From contig CAVPIM010000015.1 of NCBI GenBank assembly GCA_963704995.1, positions 200,962 to 264,961 on the forward strand: a stretch of 64,000 nucleotides of DNA, read 5' to 3'. This DNA is from RYN-230 sp963704995. GTDB lineage: Bacteria; Actinomycetota; Actinomycetes; Streptosporangiales; Streptosporangiaceae. Under the pieces are notes generated by a model. That model worked only from the letters and a program-made list of their open reading frames with translations. It was not told the origin of the DNA and made no database searches. This document shows, piece after piece, positions 1 to 10,212 of this stretch; the stretch's first letter is position 1; the number at the start of each line of letters is the position of its first letter. Both the position numbers and the translations under genes were made by a program.

Positions 1-62
1 GGCGCGAGTACCGGCACCAGGTCACCCAGTTTGAGCTGGACCGTTACTTGCCCGTGCTATGA
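1..62 (+). CDS. 3' end of an upstream gene (partial)
   Basis: One frame is open from the window edge to a TGA at 60-62 and reads REYRHQVTQFELDRYLPVL. It could be the C-terminal tail of a gene that starts outside the window, in the same direction as the next gene. Nothing in 19 residues identifies a family. The other two forward frames look less like coding sequence, but so short a piece cannot settle it. Confidence 0.3.
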   Translation, partial: REYRHQVTQFELDRYLPVL

Positions 63-79
63 CTGTGTGAGCCAGGGCC

Positions 80-3000
80 GTGGGATCGAGCGCTGAGGCA
101 GCGGGCAGGGCCGGGGTGGGCAGCGTGACCAGGGATCGGGGTCAGGGCACAGTGTTCTGGGTGGGCGTACTCGGGCCATTACTGGTCCGCAGCGGCGGCG
201 AGCCGGTGCCTGTCCCCGCCCCGAAGCAGCGGGTGATCCTGGCTACCCTGGCGCTGCGCGCGGGGCAGGTCGCGTCCTACGACGAACTGGAAGAGATCGT
301 CTGGGACGGCGCACCACCGGCCGGGGCCCGGGTGGCCATCCGGAACTACGTGAAGCGCCTGCGGCAGATTCTCGGCCCGGTGGCCGGCCGCCGGATCGTC
401 ACCCGTGATCCGGGCTACGCCCTCGAGGCGGAGCCCGACGAGGTGGACGCGCTGCGCTTCACCGCCTTGTGCGGCAAGGGCGGCGAGGCCATCCGCCATG
501 ACGCGCCCCCGGGCAGCGGCCCGGGAGCCTGGGAGCTGCTGGGCGAGGCGATCGGCCTGTGGCGCGGGAACCCGCTCGTGGACGTGCCCTCCAACGTGCT
601 CATCACGGCCGAGGTGCCGCGGCTGGACGCGCTGCGGATGCAGGCCCAGGAATGGCGGATGGACGCCGGGCTGGCCCGCGGGCTGCACGCCGAGCTGGTC
701 GGCGAGCTGACCCAGCTGGCGCACGATCACCCCTGGCGTGAGCGTTTCCATGCCCAGCTGATGCTGGCGCTGTACCGCTGCGGGCGGCAGGCCGAGGCGC
801 TGGCCGCCTACCAGCGCACCCGCCGGATGCTCGTGGATGAGCTCGGCGTGGAACCCGGGCGGGAACTGCGCGACCTCCAGGCCGGGATCCTCGACGCCGA
901 CCCGGACCTGGCCGCGCCGGGTCCCGCGCTGGCCAGGTTCCTGACCGCCCCGCCCGCGGCATCGCCCGCCCCGGGCGGCCCGAAGGGGACCGCGGGCCAG
1001 GCCCCGGCTGCCCGGCCGGGCCATTCCCCGGCCAGCCAGTCCCCGGCCAGCCAGTCCCCGGCCAGCCGCACAGCGGCCGACCAGACCTCCACCAGCCGCG
1101 CGCCAGCCGGCCGCGCACCGGCCAGCCGGGCGAAATCCGGCCCGGCCGGTGACGGCCCGGGACGCCCCGTGGCGGGCGGGGCGAACCAGGACAGCCAGGC
1201 AGCCCGGGCGGCCGAAGCGAAGGTCACCCCGACCGTGGGCGGGGGCGCGTCCCGTCCCGGGCGGACCGCGGCCGCCCCGGCCGGCCAGGCCACCGTGGTG
1301 CCCCGGCAGCTGCCCGCCGGGGTGGCGCATTTCGCCGGGCGCACCGCCGAGCTGGCCGAGCTGCAGTCCTGGCGGCACGACGCGTCCCTGGCGGACGGGG
1401 TGGCCAAAGTCCTGGTCATCGGGGGAACGGCCGGGGCAGGCAAGACCGCCCTGGCGGTGCACTGGGCTCATCACAGCGCCGGGGAGTTCCCCGACGGCCA
1501 GCTCTACGTGAACCTGCGCGGGTTCGACCCGTCCGGCACGCCGGTGGACCCGGGGGATGCGCTGCGCTGGTTCCTCGGTGCCTTCGGCGTGACCGAGGAG
1601 CAGATACCGGACAGCGTCGATGCCCAGTCCGCCCTGTACCGCAGCGTGCTGGCCGGCAAGCGGGTCCTCGTCATCCTGGACAACGCCCGCGACGCGGCCC
1701 AGGTGCGGCCGCTGCTGCCGGGCAGCCGGTCCTGCCTGGCCCTGGTGACCAGCCGGGCGCGGCTGCCTGGGCTGGCCGCGACGGAAGGTGCCCGGCTGGT
1801 CCCGCTGGACGTGCTGACCGCTGGCGAGGCCCATGAGCTGCTGGCCGGCGCTGGGGGAGCGGGCCCGGACGGAAGCCGACGCGGCCCAGCAGCTGACCGA
1901 GGCCTGTTCCCGGCTGCCGCTGGCGCTGAGCATCGTGGCCGCCCGGGTGGCGGCCCGGCCCTACCTGCCGCTCGCCGACCTGGCCCGCGAGCTGGCTGAC
2001 GCGCAGGGGCGGCTCGAGGCGCTGGACGCCGGGGACCCGATGGCCAGCATCCGGGCGGTGTTCTCCTGGTCGTGCGAGCAGCTGAGCGGGCCGGCGGCGA
2101 GGATGTTCCGGCTGCTGGGGCTGCACGCGGGACCGGACGTGACCATCGCGGCGGCCGCGAGCCTGGCCGGGGTGGACCGCGGGCAGGCGACGGCGGCGGT
2201 CGCGGAACTGGCGGATGCCCACCTGATCGCGGAGAACGCGCCGGGCCGGTACGCGTTCCATGACCTGCTCCGGGCCTATGCGGCCTACCTGGCCCGGGCC
2301 ACCGACGGTGAGGCGGAGCGCCGCGAGGCCGTGCTCCGGGTGCTGGATCACTACCTGCACACCGCCTCGGCCGGCAGTCGCGTCCTCAACCCTGTCCGCC
2401 CGATCATCGCCCTGGAACCAGCCCAGCCCGGGGTCGTCCCGGAACTCCTCGGCTACGCCAGTGAGACGCTGGCCTGGTTCGAGGCCGAGCGCCAGGTGCT
2501 GATCGCCGCCATCGCGCAGGCCAGTGACGGCGGCTTCGACACGCACGCGTGGCAGCTGCCCTGGGCGGCCTGGCTGTTCTTCGACCGCGCGGGTTACTGG
2601 CACGACCAGGTCGCCATCCAGCGCACCGCGGTCAACGCCGCCCAGCGGCTGGGGGACCGGGCCCGGCAGGCCCACGCGTACCGCGACCTCGGGGCCGCGG
2701 TCGGCCGCCTCGGCCAGCTCGCCGAGGCCCGCGACTACTGCCGCCAGGCTCTCGATCTGCACCGGCAGGTCGGCGACCGGCTCGGCGAGGCCCGCGCGCA
2801 CAACGAGATCGCGATGCTGGCCGAGCAGCAGGGCCGGATCGCCGAGGCGCTGGGCCACGCCCAGCTGGCCCTGACCCTGTACCGCCAGGAAGGGCACGAG
2901 CAGGGCCTGGCCAAGATGCTCAACGGCGTCGGCTGGATGCACGCGCAGCTGGGGGACTACGAGCAGGCGCTGGCGTTCTGCGAGCAGGCGCTGGGCATGT

Positions 3001-3386
3001 ACCGGGGCCGCGGCGACCCGCTCAACGAGGCAGCGACCTGGGACAGCATGGGGTACGCCCTGCTGCACCTCGGCCGGCTGGAAGAGGCCATCACCTGCCT
3101 GCGCACCGCGCTGGGCATTATCGACGGGCTCCGCATGGGGTACTACGAGACGACCATGCTGGTCCACCTGGGCGATGCCTACCACGCCGCCGGGGACGTG
3201 GGCCTGGCCCGCCAGTCGTGGCAGGAAGCCCTGGACATCCTGGAAGGCCTCAACCACTCCGACGCGGACCAGGTCCGGGCCAGGCTGCACGGGCAGGAAC
3301 CGCCAGGTCCCGGCATCCCCGCGGCCTCAGCCGAGTCAGCGCTGGGCGGCGGCCGGCTGCGTGAGGACCACGCGGTCGGCGCCTGA
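80..3386 (+). CDS. SARP/AfsR-type transcriptional regulator, frameshifted near 1850
   Basis: This is a large SARP-NB-ARC-TPR regulator of the AfsR type, a family that binds direct repeats and is switched by ATP. The N-terminus has an OmpR-like winged helix (about residues 25-105) and a BTAD domain (to about 265, containing LALYRCGRQAEALAAYQRTR). A Pro/Ala/Ser-rich linker follows, with a tandem PASQS repeat. The NB-ARC P-loop GGTAGAGKTAL lies near residue 450. The first frame then degenerates after HELLAGAG. The rest of NB-ARC (LPLALSIVAARV, then a winged helix and TPRs such as AYRDLGAAVGRLGQLAEA) continues in another frame from about 1850 to 3386, so one base is missing there. Rejoined, the protein is about 1,100 residues. 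The first in-frame GTG (80) is used; GTGs at 125 or 151 would also keep the domain. Its target is unknown. Confidence 0.8.
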
Positions 3387-3474
3387 CATACCCTCCCCTA
3401 AACCGCGCTACCGGGACGTTACCGGCCGGTCGCATACTTTAAGAGTGCACCTACCCCCCCCGGTGCACCCCCCT

Positions 3475-3550
3475 GCCGGGGCCGTCTCCGGACGGCCCCG
3501 GCGCCGGACTTTCTGGACCTCCGGCTTCCGCCCAGGAAGCCGGAGGGTCC
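3475..3550. terminator. Two tandem GC hairpins between the SARP gene and glnE
   Basis: A perfect 12-bp stem, GCCGGGGCCGTC-TCCG-GACGGCCCCGGC, spans 3475-3502. A second stem at 3515-3529/3535-3550 pairs GGACCTCCGGCTTCC with GGAAGCCGGAGGGTCC, leaving one bulged base. There is no T-tract, as is common for actinobacterial terminators. They lie about 90 nt after the regulator stop and about 150 nt before glnE. The rest of 3387-3703 shows no gene. Confidence 0.55.
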
Positions 3551-3703
3551 TCCGGCCCCCTCCCTCCCCGGCTTCCCGCTCACCAGGCTCCGAGCGCTGG
3601 ACCCGTTTTCCCCCGCTGCCCCCGGCTTTCTCCCGGTGCTCCCGCGGCGGGCCTGACCCCGCCAGGGGAGGCCAACGACGCACGCGGCCGTTACGGTTCA
3701 GGG

Positions 3704-6700
3704 GTGAGTGCGCGCCGAAGAACGACACCGGCCGGGGAACTGGCCCGGATGGGATTCGCTGACGCCGCCCGGGCGGAGCGGCTGCTCAGCGAGGACCTGG
3801 CCCTCGATGCCGAGGGCGCCGACGCTGACCTGCTGGCCTCGCTGGCTGCGGCGGCCGACCCCGATCTGGCCCTGGTCATGCTGGCCCGGATGCCGCTCGG
3901 CGGTGATCTGCTCGCCGCGCTGCGCGCCGACGCCGGGCTGCAGCCGGCTCACCGCGGTGCTCGGCGCCAGCGCCGCGCTGGGCGATCACCTGGTCCGCCA
4001 TCCGGCGGACTGGCGGGTGCTGAGCGGCCCGGACGCGCTCCGCGGCCCGGGCGCGGCCGAGCTGCGGGCCGAACTGCTGATGGCGGTGGGCGCCAAGCCG
4101 GACGACCCGGAGCCGGCGGCCAGCCCGGCGGCCGCGCAGGACGGCGACCCCGCTACGTCCCTGCCTGCCGCCTACCGGCGGCGGCTGCTGCATCTGGCCG
4201 CCCGCGACCTGACCGGCGCCGTCACTGTGGACGAGACCGCGGCCGAGCTGGCCGACCTCGCCGCCGCGGCCCTGGAGGCGGCGCTGGCCATCGCGCGGTC
4301 CGAGCTGCCCCCTGGGTCGGCTCCCGCCCGGCTGGCCGTGATCGCCATGGGCAAGTGCGGCGGCCACGAGCTCAACTACGCCAGCGACGTCGATGTGATC
4401 TTCGTCGCCGCACCCGGCGCACCCGCCGCGCCCGGGCCGGACACCGCGGAGGCCGAGGCGGCCGCGCTGCAGACCGCGACCCGGCTGGCCGCGGGCCTGG
4501 TGCGGACCTGCTCGCAGAGCACCGCCGAGGGCGCGCTGTTCCCCGTGGACCCCAACCTCCGCCCGGAAGGCCGCGATGGCCCGCTGGTCCGCACCCTGGC
4601 CAGCCACGTCGCCTACTACCAGCGCTGGGCCAAGACGTGGGAGTTCCAGGCGCTGCTCAAGGCCCGCCCGGTGGCCGGCGACCGCGAGCTGGGCCGGGCC
4701 TACATCGAGGCGCTCAGCCCGATGGTCTGGCGGGCGGCCCAGCGCCCCAACTTCGTCGCGGACGTGCAGGCCATGCGGCGCCGCGTGATCGGCAACCTGG
4801 CCCCCGGCGAGGCTCCCCGCCAGCTCAAGCTCGGCCCCGGCGGGCTGCGCGACATCGAGTTCGCGGTGCAGCTGCTCCAGCTGGTGCACGGCCAGACCGA
4901 CGAGTCGCTACGCGAGACAGGCACGCTGCCCGCGCTGGCCGCGCTGGCCCGGGGCGGCTACGTGGGCCGGGAGGACGCGGCCAGCATGGGCGCCGCCTAC
5001 CGGTTCCTGCGTACCGTGGAGCACCTGCTCCAGCTCCGCCAGCTGCGCCGGACCCATACCCTGCCCGAGGATGCGGCGGCGCTGCGCCGGCTGGGCCGCG
5101 CGCTGCGCCGGGCCAGGACCCGCAGCGGCGCGGCGGCCCCGGCCCCGCCGTCCCGGGCCGACCCGGCGGCCGAGCTGATGGCCCAGTGGCGCCAGCACGC
5201 CCGGGAGGCCCGCCGCCTGCACGAGAAGCTGTTCTACCGGCCCCTGCTGGACGCGGTGGCCCGGCTGCCCGCCGACGCGGTGCGGCTCACCCGCGAGGAG
5301 GCCCGGGCCCGGCTGGAGGCCCTCGGCTACGCCGACCCGGCCGGCGCGCTGCGCCACATCGAGGCGCTGACCTCGGGGGTGTCCCGCCGGGCGTCCATCC
5401 AGCGCACGCTGCTGCCGGTGATGCTGGAGTGGTTCGCCGACGCGGCGCAGCCGGACGCCGGGCTGCTCGCCTTCCGGCAGGTCAGCGACGCGCTCGGGGA
5501 CTCGCCCTGGTACCTGCGGCTGCTCCGGGACGACACCAACGTGGCGCGCCGGATGGCCCGGCTGCTGGCCTCCAGCCGGTACGCGACGGACCTGCTGATG
5601 CGCGCGCCGGAGACCGTGGCCCTGCTCGGCTCGGATGAGCAGCTCGCGCCGCGGCCCGCGACCGCCCTGCACGCCGAGGCCACCGCGGTGGTGAGCCGGC
5701 ACGCCAGCGCCGACGAGGCCGCGCAGGTGGTCCGCGCGCTGCGCCGCCGGGAGCTGCTCCGCACCGCCGCCGCCGACCTGCTCGGGGTGACCACGGTGGA
5801 GGAGACCGAGGAGGCGCTGACCGTCATCACGGCGGTCACCATCGGCGGGGCGCTGGACGCCGCGATCGGCCAGTTCGAGCGGGAGTCCGGGCCGCTGCCC
5901 ACCCGGATCTGCGTGGTGGGCATGGGCCGGTTCGGCGGCCGGGAGACCGGCTACGGCAGCGACGCCGACGTGATGTTCGTCCATGACCCGCTGCCGGGCG
6001 CGGAGGACCAGGTGGCGGCCCGGGCCGCGCACACCGTGGCCGAGGAGGTCCGCCGGCTGCTCGCCCAGCCCGCACCCGACCCGCCGCTGGTGGTCGACCC
6101 GGGCCTGCGCCCCGAGGGCCGCCAGGGGCCGCTGGTGCGCACGCTCGCTTCCTACCGGGCGTACTACGAGCGCTGGTCGCTGGCCTGGGAGGCGCAGGCG
6201 CTGCTGCGCGCGGACCCGGCGGCCGGCGACCGCGAGCTGGGGGAGCGGTTCAAGGCCGTGGCCGATGAGTTCCGGTACCCGGCCGGCGGGATCAGTGCCG
6301 CGTCGGTGCTGGAGATCAGGCGGCTCAAAGCGCGGATGGAAGCGGAGCGGATGCCCCGCGGTACCGACCCGGCCATGCACCTGAAGCTGGGCCCGGGCGG
6401 GCTGTCCGACGTGGAATGGGTCGTCCAGCTGCTCCAGCTGACCCACGCGCACGAGGTGCCCGCGCTGCGCACCACGCGCACCCTGACCGCGCTGAGCGCC
6501 GCGCAGGCCGCGGGCCTGATCGGGCGGGAGGACGCGGCCGAGCTGGCCGCCTCGTGGCGGCTCGCGACCCGGATCCGCAACGCGGTGGTGCTGCTGCGCG
6601 GGCGGTCCGCCGACGTGCTCCCGGCCAAGCAGGCTGAGCTGGCGGCGGTGGCCCGGATCCTCGGCTACTCCCCGGACGCCAGCCAGGACCTGGTCGAGGA

Positions 6701-6758
6701 CTACCGGCGCACCGCACGCCGGGCCCGCGCGGTGATGGAGCGCCTCTTCTACGGCTGA
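3704..6758 (+). CDS. glnE: Bifunctional glutamine synthetase adenylyltransferase/deadenylase, frameshifted near 3940
   Basis: GlnE attaches AMP to, and removes it from, a tyrosine of glutamine synthetase I, tuning nitrogen assimilation. Both nucleotidyltransferase halves are present: AMGKCGGHELNYASDVDVIF near 4345-4405 and GMGRFGGRETGYGSDADVMF near 5920-5980. Each is followed by the partner motif (LKLGPGGLRDIEF and LKLGPGGLSDVEW). The true N-terminus MSARRRTTPAGELARMGFAD begins at GTG 3704 in one frame. Everything after about 3940 (LTAVLGASAALGDHLVRHPAD) is in another frame, consistent with two bases lost around CTGCAGCCGG. Rejoined, it is about 1,017 residues, a normal length. The likely target glnA lies at 35.3-36.7 kb. 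The break is probably a sequencing error, because the rest is well conserved. Confidence 0.9.
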
Positions 6759-6838
6759 CCGGGGCCCGCCGCAGCGAGAACGCCGAGCTCAACCGGGCCG
6801 GTGCGACACCGGTCGCCCGCCACTGAAGCGCGCGGCCT

Positions 6839-6863
6839 GGTCCCCTGGTACCAGGCGGGGACC
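6839..6863. promoter_or_regulatory. 25-bp inverted repeat upstream of the DUF4405-like gene
   Basis: GGTCCCC and GGGGACC flank the 10-bp palindrome CTGGTACCAG. The element lies between glnE and the next gene and looks like an operator for a dimeric regulator. No bound factor can be named. A short hairpin terminator for glnE is the alternative. Confidence 0.25.
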
Positions 6864-7023
6864 GCTCTCCTACCGTGGTCGCACGGTCAGGATCGGTTTC
6901 CCGCCCGATGTGGTGAGCGGGCCCGGCCCGTCATCGTGGGAGCGTGAACCCAGCTGACCGGGTGACCGGCGCCGCCCCCAAGCCCGCCGGCCGGACCGCC
7001 GCCGCCCGCTCTGGCGCTGGGCG

Positions 7024-7410
7024 GTGGACCTGGTGCTGCTCGCGGCGGCCGTGGTGTCGGTGCTGACGGAACCGATGTCGATCGCCGTGCACAGCGTCCT
7101 GGGGCTGCTCTTCGCCGGGTTCGTCGCCCCGCACCTGTGGAACCGGCGGGCCTGGATCCGCGGCACCGTGCGCCGCCTCTGGCAGCGCCGCTCGCTGTCG
7201 CGGGCGCTGCGCTGGAGCCTGTCCCAGGCCAGCCTGCTGCTGGTGCTCACGCTGGTGGTCACCGCGTCGGGACTCTGGGACTGGCTAGACGGGCGCACGA
7301 CGATCCGCTGGCACGCGATCTCCAGCATCATCCTGCTCGCCGTGCTGATCCGGCACACCTGGACCCGGCGCGGCTGGCTCCTGCGCCGCCGCGCCGGGTC
7401 CAGCAGGTGA
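7024..7410 (+). CDS. DUF4405-like small membrane protein (possible b-type cytochrome)
   Basis: The 128-residue product has about three membrane segments (VDLVLLAAAVVSVL, VHSVLGLLFAGFVAPHLW, LLLVLTLVVTASGL) and a fourth near LLAVLIRHTW. Histidines sit inside or at the edges of helices (IAVHSVLG, APHLW, RWHAI, IRHTW). This resembles DUF4405/cytochrome b561-like proteins that ligate haem, but the assignment rests only on this pattern. The reading frame extends upstream as RRRPLWRWA without a start, so the true start may be a little earlier or disturbed by another indel. The GTG at 7024 is used. The 3' end abuts a convergent gene. Confidence 0.5.
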   Translation: MDLVLLAAAVVSVLTEPMSIAVHSVLGLLFAGFVAPHLWNRRAWIRGTVRRLWQRRSLSRALRWSLSQASLLLVLTLVVTASGLWDWLDGRTTIRWHAISSIILLAVLIRHTWTRRGWLLRRRAGSSR

Positions 7411-7411
7411 T

Positions 7412-8284
7412 TCAGCGGCCGTTGGCCCGCAGCCGGGCCAGCGCGCTCACGGTCATCGCCCCGCGCCACTCGGCCGCCGCCCCCGGGGACCAGGCCAGCC
7501 AGTTGACCGTCCAGCCGCCGTCCTCCCGCTGCCCCCGGGCCAGGTGGTCCAGGCAGGCCTCGATCACCGCGGGCTCGAACAGGCTCCGGGCCAGTGACCC
7601 GGGCCGCGGCGCGAACTCCAGCGGCGTGTGGATCTCCCCGGGGGCCGCGGGATCCAGCGTCACCACGTCCGGGCTGGTGATCAGCGGCGCGAGCGTGCCG
7701 ATGGCTGCGGCCGCCCGGTCCCGGTCGGGCACGTGGTCCAGGAAGTGCGCCACGGCCCGCAGGTCATACGGGCCGGCCTTGTCCAGGCCGTCGATCCGGT
7801 CCCACATCAGCCCGGTGGCGCGGTCCAGCCACGGGTGCGCCACCCCGCGCCTGTGCAGCGTGCCGGCCAGCAGCCCGGTGGTGATGAGGGATGCGGGGCC
7901 GCCTTCTTCCGGCACCAGCCACGGCGCGTGCGGCCACCCCAAGATATTTTCCGCAACGAAGACCGCACCCCCTTCCCGGGGTGCGTTGGCCTCGAGCCAT
8001 TCGAGGGCCCCGCGGACCAGGTCGTCGTCCCAGGCATCCGCCTCGTCCAGGGTTTCGAGGGCGAACTCGATGGCCAGCGGCTGGCTGCCCGGGCACCGGC
8101 CGTCGGGCTCCAGGGCGTGGCCGAACCCGCCGTCCGGGTTGCGGTAGGCGGCGATCGCGTCACGCACGTACCCGGGCTGCCCGTGGCCGAAGAGCCGCTG
8201 GAACCGGCGCTGGTCGAGGACCCGGCCGCTGCCCGCCAGGAACTGCGCGGCTGCGTCGATGTCAGGTGAGGTCATGGCGCCCAT
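7412..8284 (-). CDS. Prenyltransferase/terpenoid-cyclase-like (alpha/alpha toroid) protein of unknown function
   Basis: This 290-residue soluble protein has the repeat signature of alpha/alpha-toroid folds. The segments AYRNPDGGFGHALEPD near the N-terminus and REDGGWTVNW near the C-terminus are typical QW-like turns, separated by helical repeats. No catalytic DxDD or zinc-ligand set is evident, so an enzyme role is not claimed. The start could be ATG at 8284 or the second ATG at 8275 (MTSPDID). It is transcribed away from the AraC gene at 8422, with a 137-nt shared region, so that regulator could control it. Confidence 0.65.
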   Translation of the reverse strand: MGAMTSPDIDAAAQFLAGSGRVLDQRRFQRLFGHGQPGYVRDAIAAYRNPDGGFGHALEPDGRCPGSQPLAIEFALETLDEADAWDDDLVRGALEWLEANAPREGGAVFVAENILGWPHAPWLVPEEGGPASLITTGLLAGTLHRRGVAHPWLDRATGLMWDRIDGLDKAGPYDLRAVAHFLDHVPDRDRAAAAIGTLAPLITSPDVVTLDPAAPGEIHTPLEFAPRPGSLARSLFEPAVIEACLDHLARGQREDGGWTVNWLAWSPGAAAEWRGAMTVSALARLRANGR

Positions 8285-8421
8285 CCTGGCGCCCCGGGCC
8301 CGGGCCGGTCTTGAATGAATCGGTCACGCCACCGGCGGGCGGCCCGGGAAAGCGGGGGGAGATGAACGGGCGGCACCGGGCTCGACCGGCGGGGTGCCGC
8401 GGCGCGTGCCAGACTCGTGTC

Positions 8422-9268
8422 GTGGACTGGTCGCCGGGGTATCGCGAGTACGCGCCCCCGGCCGCGCTCGCCCGCGCCCTGTCCTGCGTCTGGGTGTCGG
8501 TGACCCCGGCCGCGGGCGCGCCGCCCACCCGGATCCTGCCCGACGCCTGCACCGACCTCGTCTGGCGCAGCGGCGCCGGGGTATCCCTGGCCGGTCCGGA
8601 CACCGGGCCGGTACTGGCCGCGTCGCCGCCCGGCTCGGTGATCGCCGGGATCCGGTTCCGGCCGGGAGCGGGCGGCCCGGCCCTGGGCCTGCCGCTCAGC
8701 GCCCTGCTCGATCAGCACCTGGATCCGGCCGCCCTGCGCACCGGGCTGCCCGGCGGCCGCGGCGCGGCCCTGGTGACGCAGGTGCACGCCGGGCTGGCGC
8801 CCGCCGAGGCCGTCCGCCGCCTGGTCCGGCTGGCCGGGGAGATGGTGGCCGGCGCGCCGCCGGACCCCCTGGTCGCGGCCGTGGCCCGGCGGCTGGCCCG
8901 GCCCGGGGCCCAGGCCTGGCACTGTGGTCCAGGTCAGCACTGTGGTCCAGGTCAGCCGGGTGGCCGCGGACCTGGGCATCAGCGAGCGGCAGCTGCACCG
9001 CCGGTGCGTGGCCACGGTCGGGTACAGCCCGGTGCTGCTGCGCCGGGTGCTCCGCTTCCGCCGCTTCGTGTCCCGCATCGACACCGGCGAGGCCTGCGGC
9101 GACCTGGCCGGCCTGGCCGCCGAGGCGGGTTACGCGGACCAGGCGCACCTGACCCGGGAGAGCCGCGAGCTCGCCGGCCTGCCCCCGGCCGCCCTGGCCC
9201 GGCTCAGGCGGCCCGGCCAAGCCGGGATGGCCGGCCTATCCAGCGAACAGGAGAGCAGATGGAGCTGA
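8422..9268 (+). CDS. AraC-family transcriptional regulator, frameshifted near 8930
   Basis: The N-terminal 160 residues (VDWSPGYREYAPPAALARALSCVW, then TRILPDACTDLVWRSG and GIRFRPGAG) match the sensory domain common in actinobacterial AraC proteins. The helix-turn-helix pair (VAADLGISERQLHRRC and DLAGLAAEAGYADQAHLTRE) is encoded in a different frame from about 8930. The switch falls at an 18-bp tandem duplication (8920-8955). Duplication of 18 bp alone keeps frame, so a further indel must be present. The stop at 9268 overlaps the start of the cupin gene at 9259, indicating co-transcription. Confidence 0.7.
8920..8955 (+). repeat. 18-bp perfect tandem duplication inside the AraC gene
   Basis: The unit CACTGTGGTCCAGGTCAG occurs twice head-to-tail, at 8920-8937 and 8938-8955, exactly where the reading frame changes. 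It adds six residues between the sensory and DNA-binding domains. This suggests slippage or an assembly artefact. Confidence 0.85.
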
Positions 9269-9678
9269 AGCCAGCGGCGTCCCGGGTGATCTCGGATGGC
9301 CCGGCGGAGTGGTTCACCGGGCAGGTCTGGATGGACGAGCTCGCGGCCCTGCCCGGCCCGGGGGTCCGCGCGCTGCGGGTGACGTTCTCACCGGGCGCCC
9401 GGACCGCCTGGCACGCCCACCCCGGCGGCCAGGTCCTGCACGTCGTGGACGGGGTGGGCCGGGTGCAGGCGGCCGGCGGCCCGGTCCGGCAGATCATGCC
9501 GGGTGACACGGTGGTGGCCGGGCCGGGGGAGCAGCACTGGCACGGCGCCGCGCCGGGCCAGCTCATGTCGCACGTGGCGATCTCCGTGGCTGATCCTGCC
9601 ACCGGCGGGCAGACCGTGTGGTCGCAGCACGTCAGCGACGAGGAGTACCTGGCCGCCCCCGAGCCCGCGGACGGCTGA
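9259..9678 (+). CDS. Cupin-domain protein
   Basis: A 139-residue single-domain cupin. Motif 1 is PGARTAWHAHPGGQVLHVVD: two metal-binding histidines, with Gln where Glu is usual. Motif 2 is MPGDTVVAGPGEQHWHGAAP, with the third histidine. This is the compact COG1917 type found in quinone- or aldehyde-modifying enzymes and mandelonitrile-lyase-like proteins. The substrate cannot be told. AGGAGA (9249-9254) sits 4 nt before the ATG. It overlaps the AraC gene, so the regulator probably senses a compound that the cupin handles. Confidence 0.75.
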   Translation: MELKPAASRVISDGPAEWFTGQVWMDELAALPGPGVRALRVTFSPGARTAWHAHPGGQVLHVVDGVGRVQAAGGPVRQIMPGDTVVAGPGEQHWHGAAPGQLMSHVAISVADPATGGQTVWSQHVSDEEYLAAPEPADG

Positions 9679-9820
9679 CCGGCGCCAGGCCTGGTCCGAG
9701 ATCGTGGATGCCAGGGGCGCCCGCGCGGCCCGCAGCGTCCGCCCACCTCCGGGCCGGCATCCCTCCGCGGCCCGCGTGGCTGGTGTTACGGATGTGCCGC
9801 TATGCCGGGTCTCGGGCGAA

Positions 9821-9870
9821 CGTGATCATGGGATTGGTGGTGCTCCAACGCCACCAATCCCATGATCACG
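9821..9870. repeat. Perfect 20-bp inverted repeat with 10-nt loop
   Basis: The left arm CGTGATCATGGGATTGGTGG (9821-9840) and the right arm (9851-9870) are exact reverse complements around TGCTCCAACG. The arms are about 55% GC, well below the surroundings. It follows the cupin gene by 142 nt. It could be a terminator, a repetitive palindromic element or a small mobile-element remnant. The rest of 9679-9987 holds no supported gene. Confidence 0.8.
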
Positions 9871-9987
9871 AACCCGGGAGATGGCTCAGGTTACGAGGCG
9901 CGGCGTCTCGAAGCCGCACCGTCGCGACATGCTCGGGTCTCTTCAACGACACGAAGTCATGATCACGGACGTTGAGGCCCTGATTCG

Positions 9988-10212
9988 TTGCTGGAAATTG
10001 CGGGTTTCAAGAGTCCCGCGCCGGCTTACGCTCTGGAAGCACAGCAGCACGCACCGCGCTTTTGTCAGTCGGATTCCCTGGCTGGTGAGGTCGCTGAGCG
10101 TGTCGAAGACGTAGCCAGGCTCGCACTCTTGTACGACATACTGAAGGCCGAGGCGCTGTCCCCGTGCGCCTCGGCAGACCTGGCGAGGAAGGCGATCGAC
10201 AGATGGACCTGA
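9988..10212 (+). pseudogene. Remnant of an XRE-family DUF5753 regulator (C-terminal part)
   Basis: The open frame encodes AERVEDVARLALLYDILKAEALSPCASADLARKAIDRW, which fits the C-terminal helix bundle of DUF5753 proteins (Scr1-type XRE regulators). The helix-turn-helix half and most of DUF5753 are absent. The upstream 300 nt is lower in GC and has no continuation in any frame. Its stop overlaps the start of the DUF397 gene by 10 nt, the usual arrangement of the intact pair. The regulator is therefore decayed and its DUF397 partner survives. Confidence 0.6.

Noticed and set aside
1671..3290. 539-codon minus-strand frame opposite the SARP gene
   Set aside because: No recognisable domain, and the plus strand encodes clear NB-ARC and TPR sequence.
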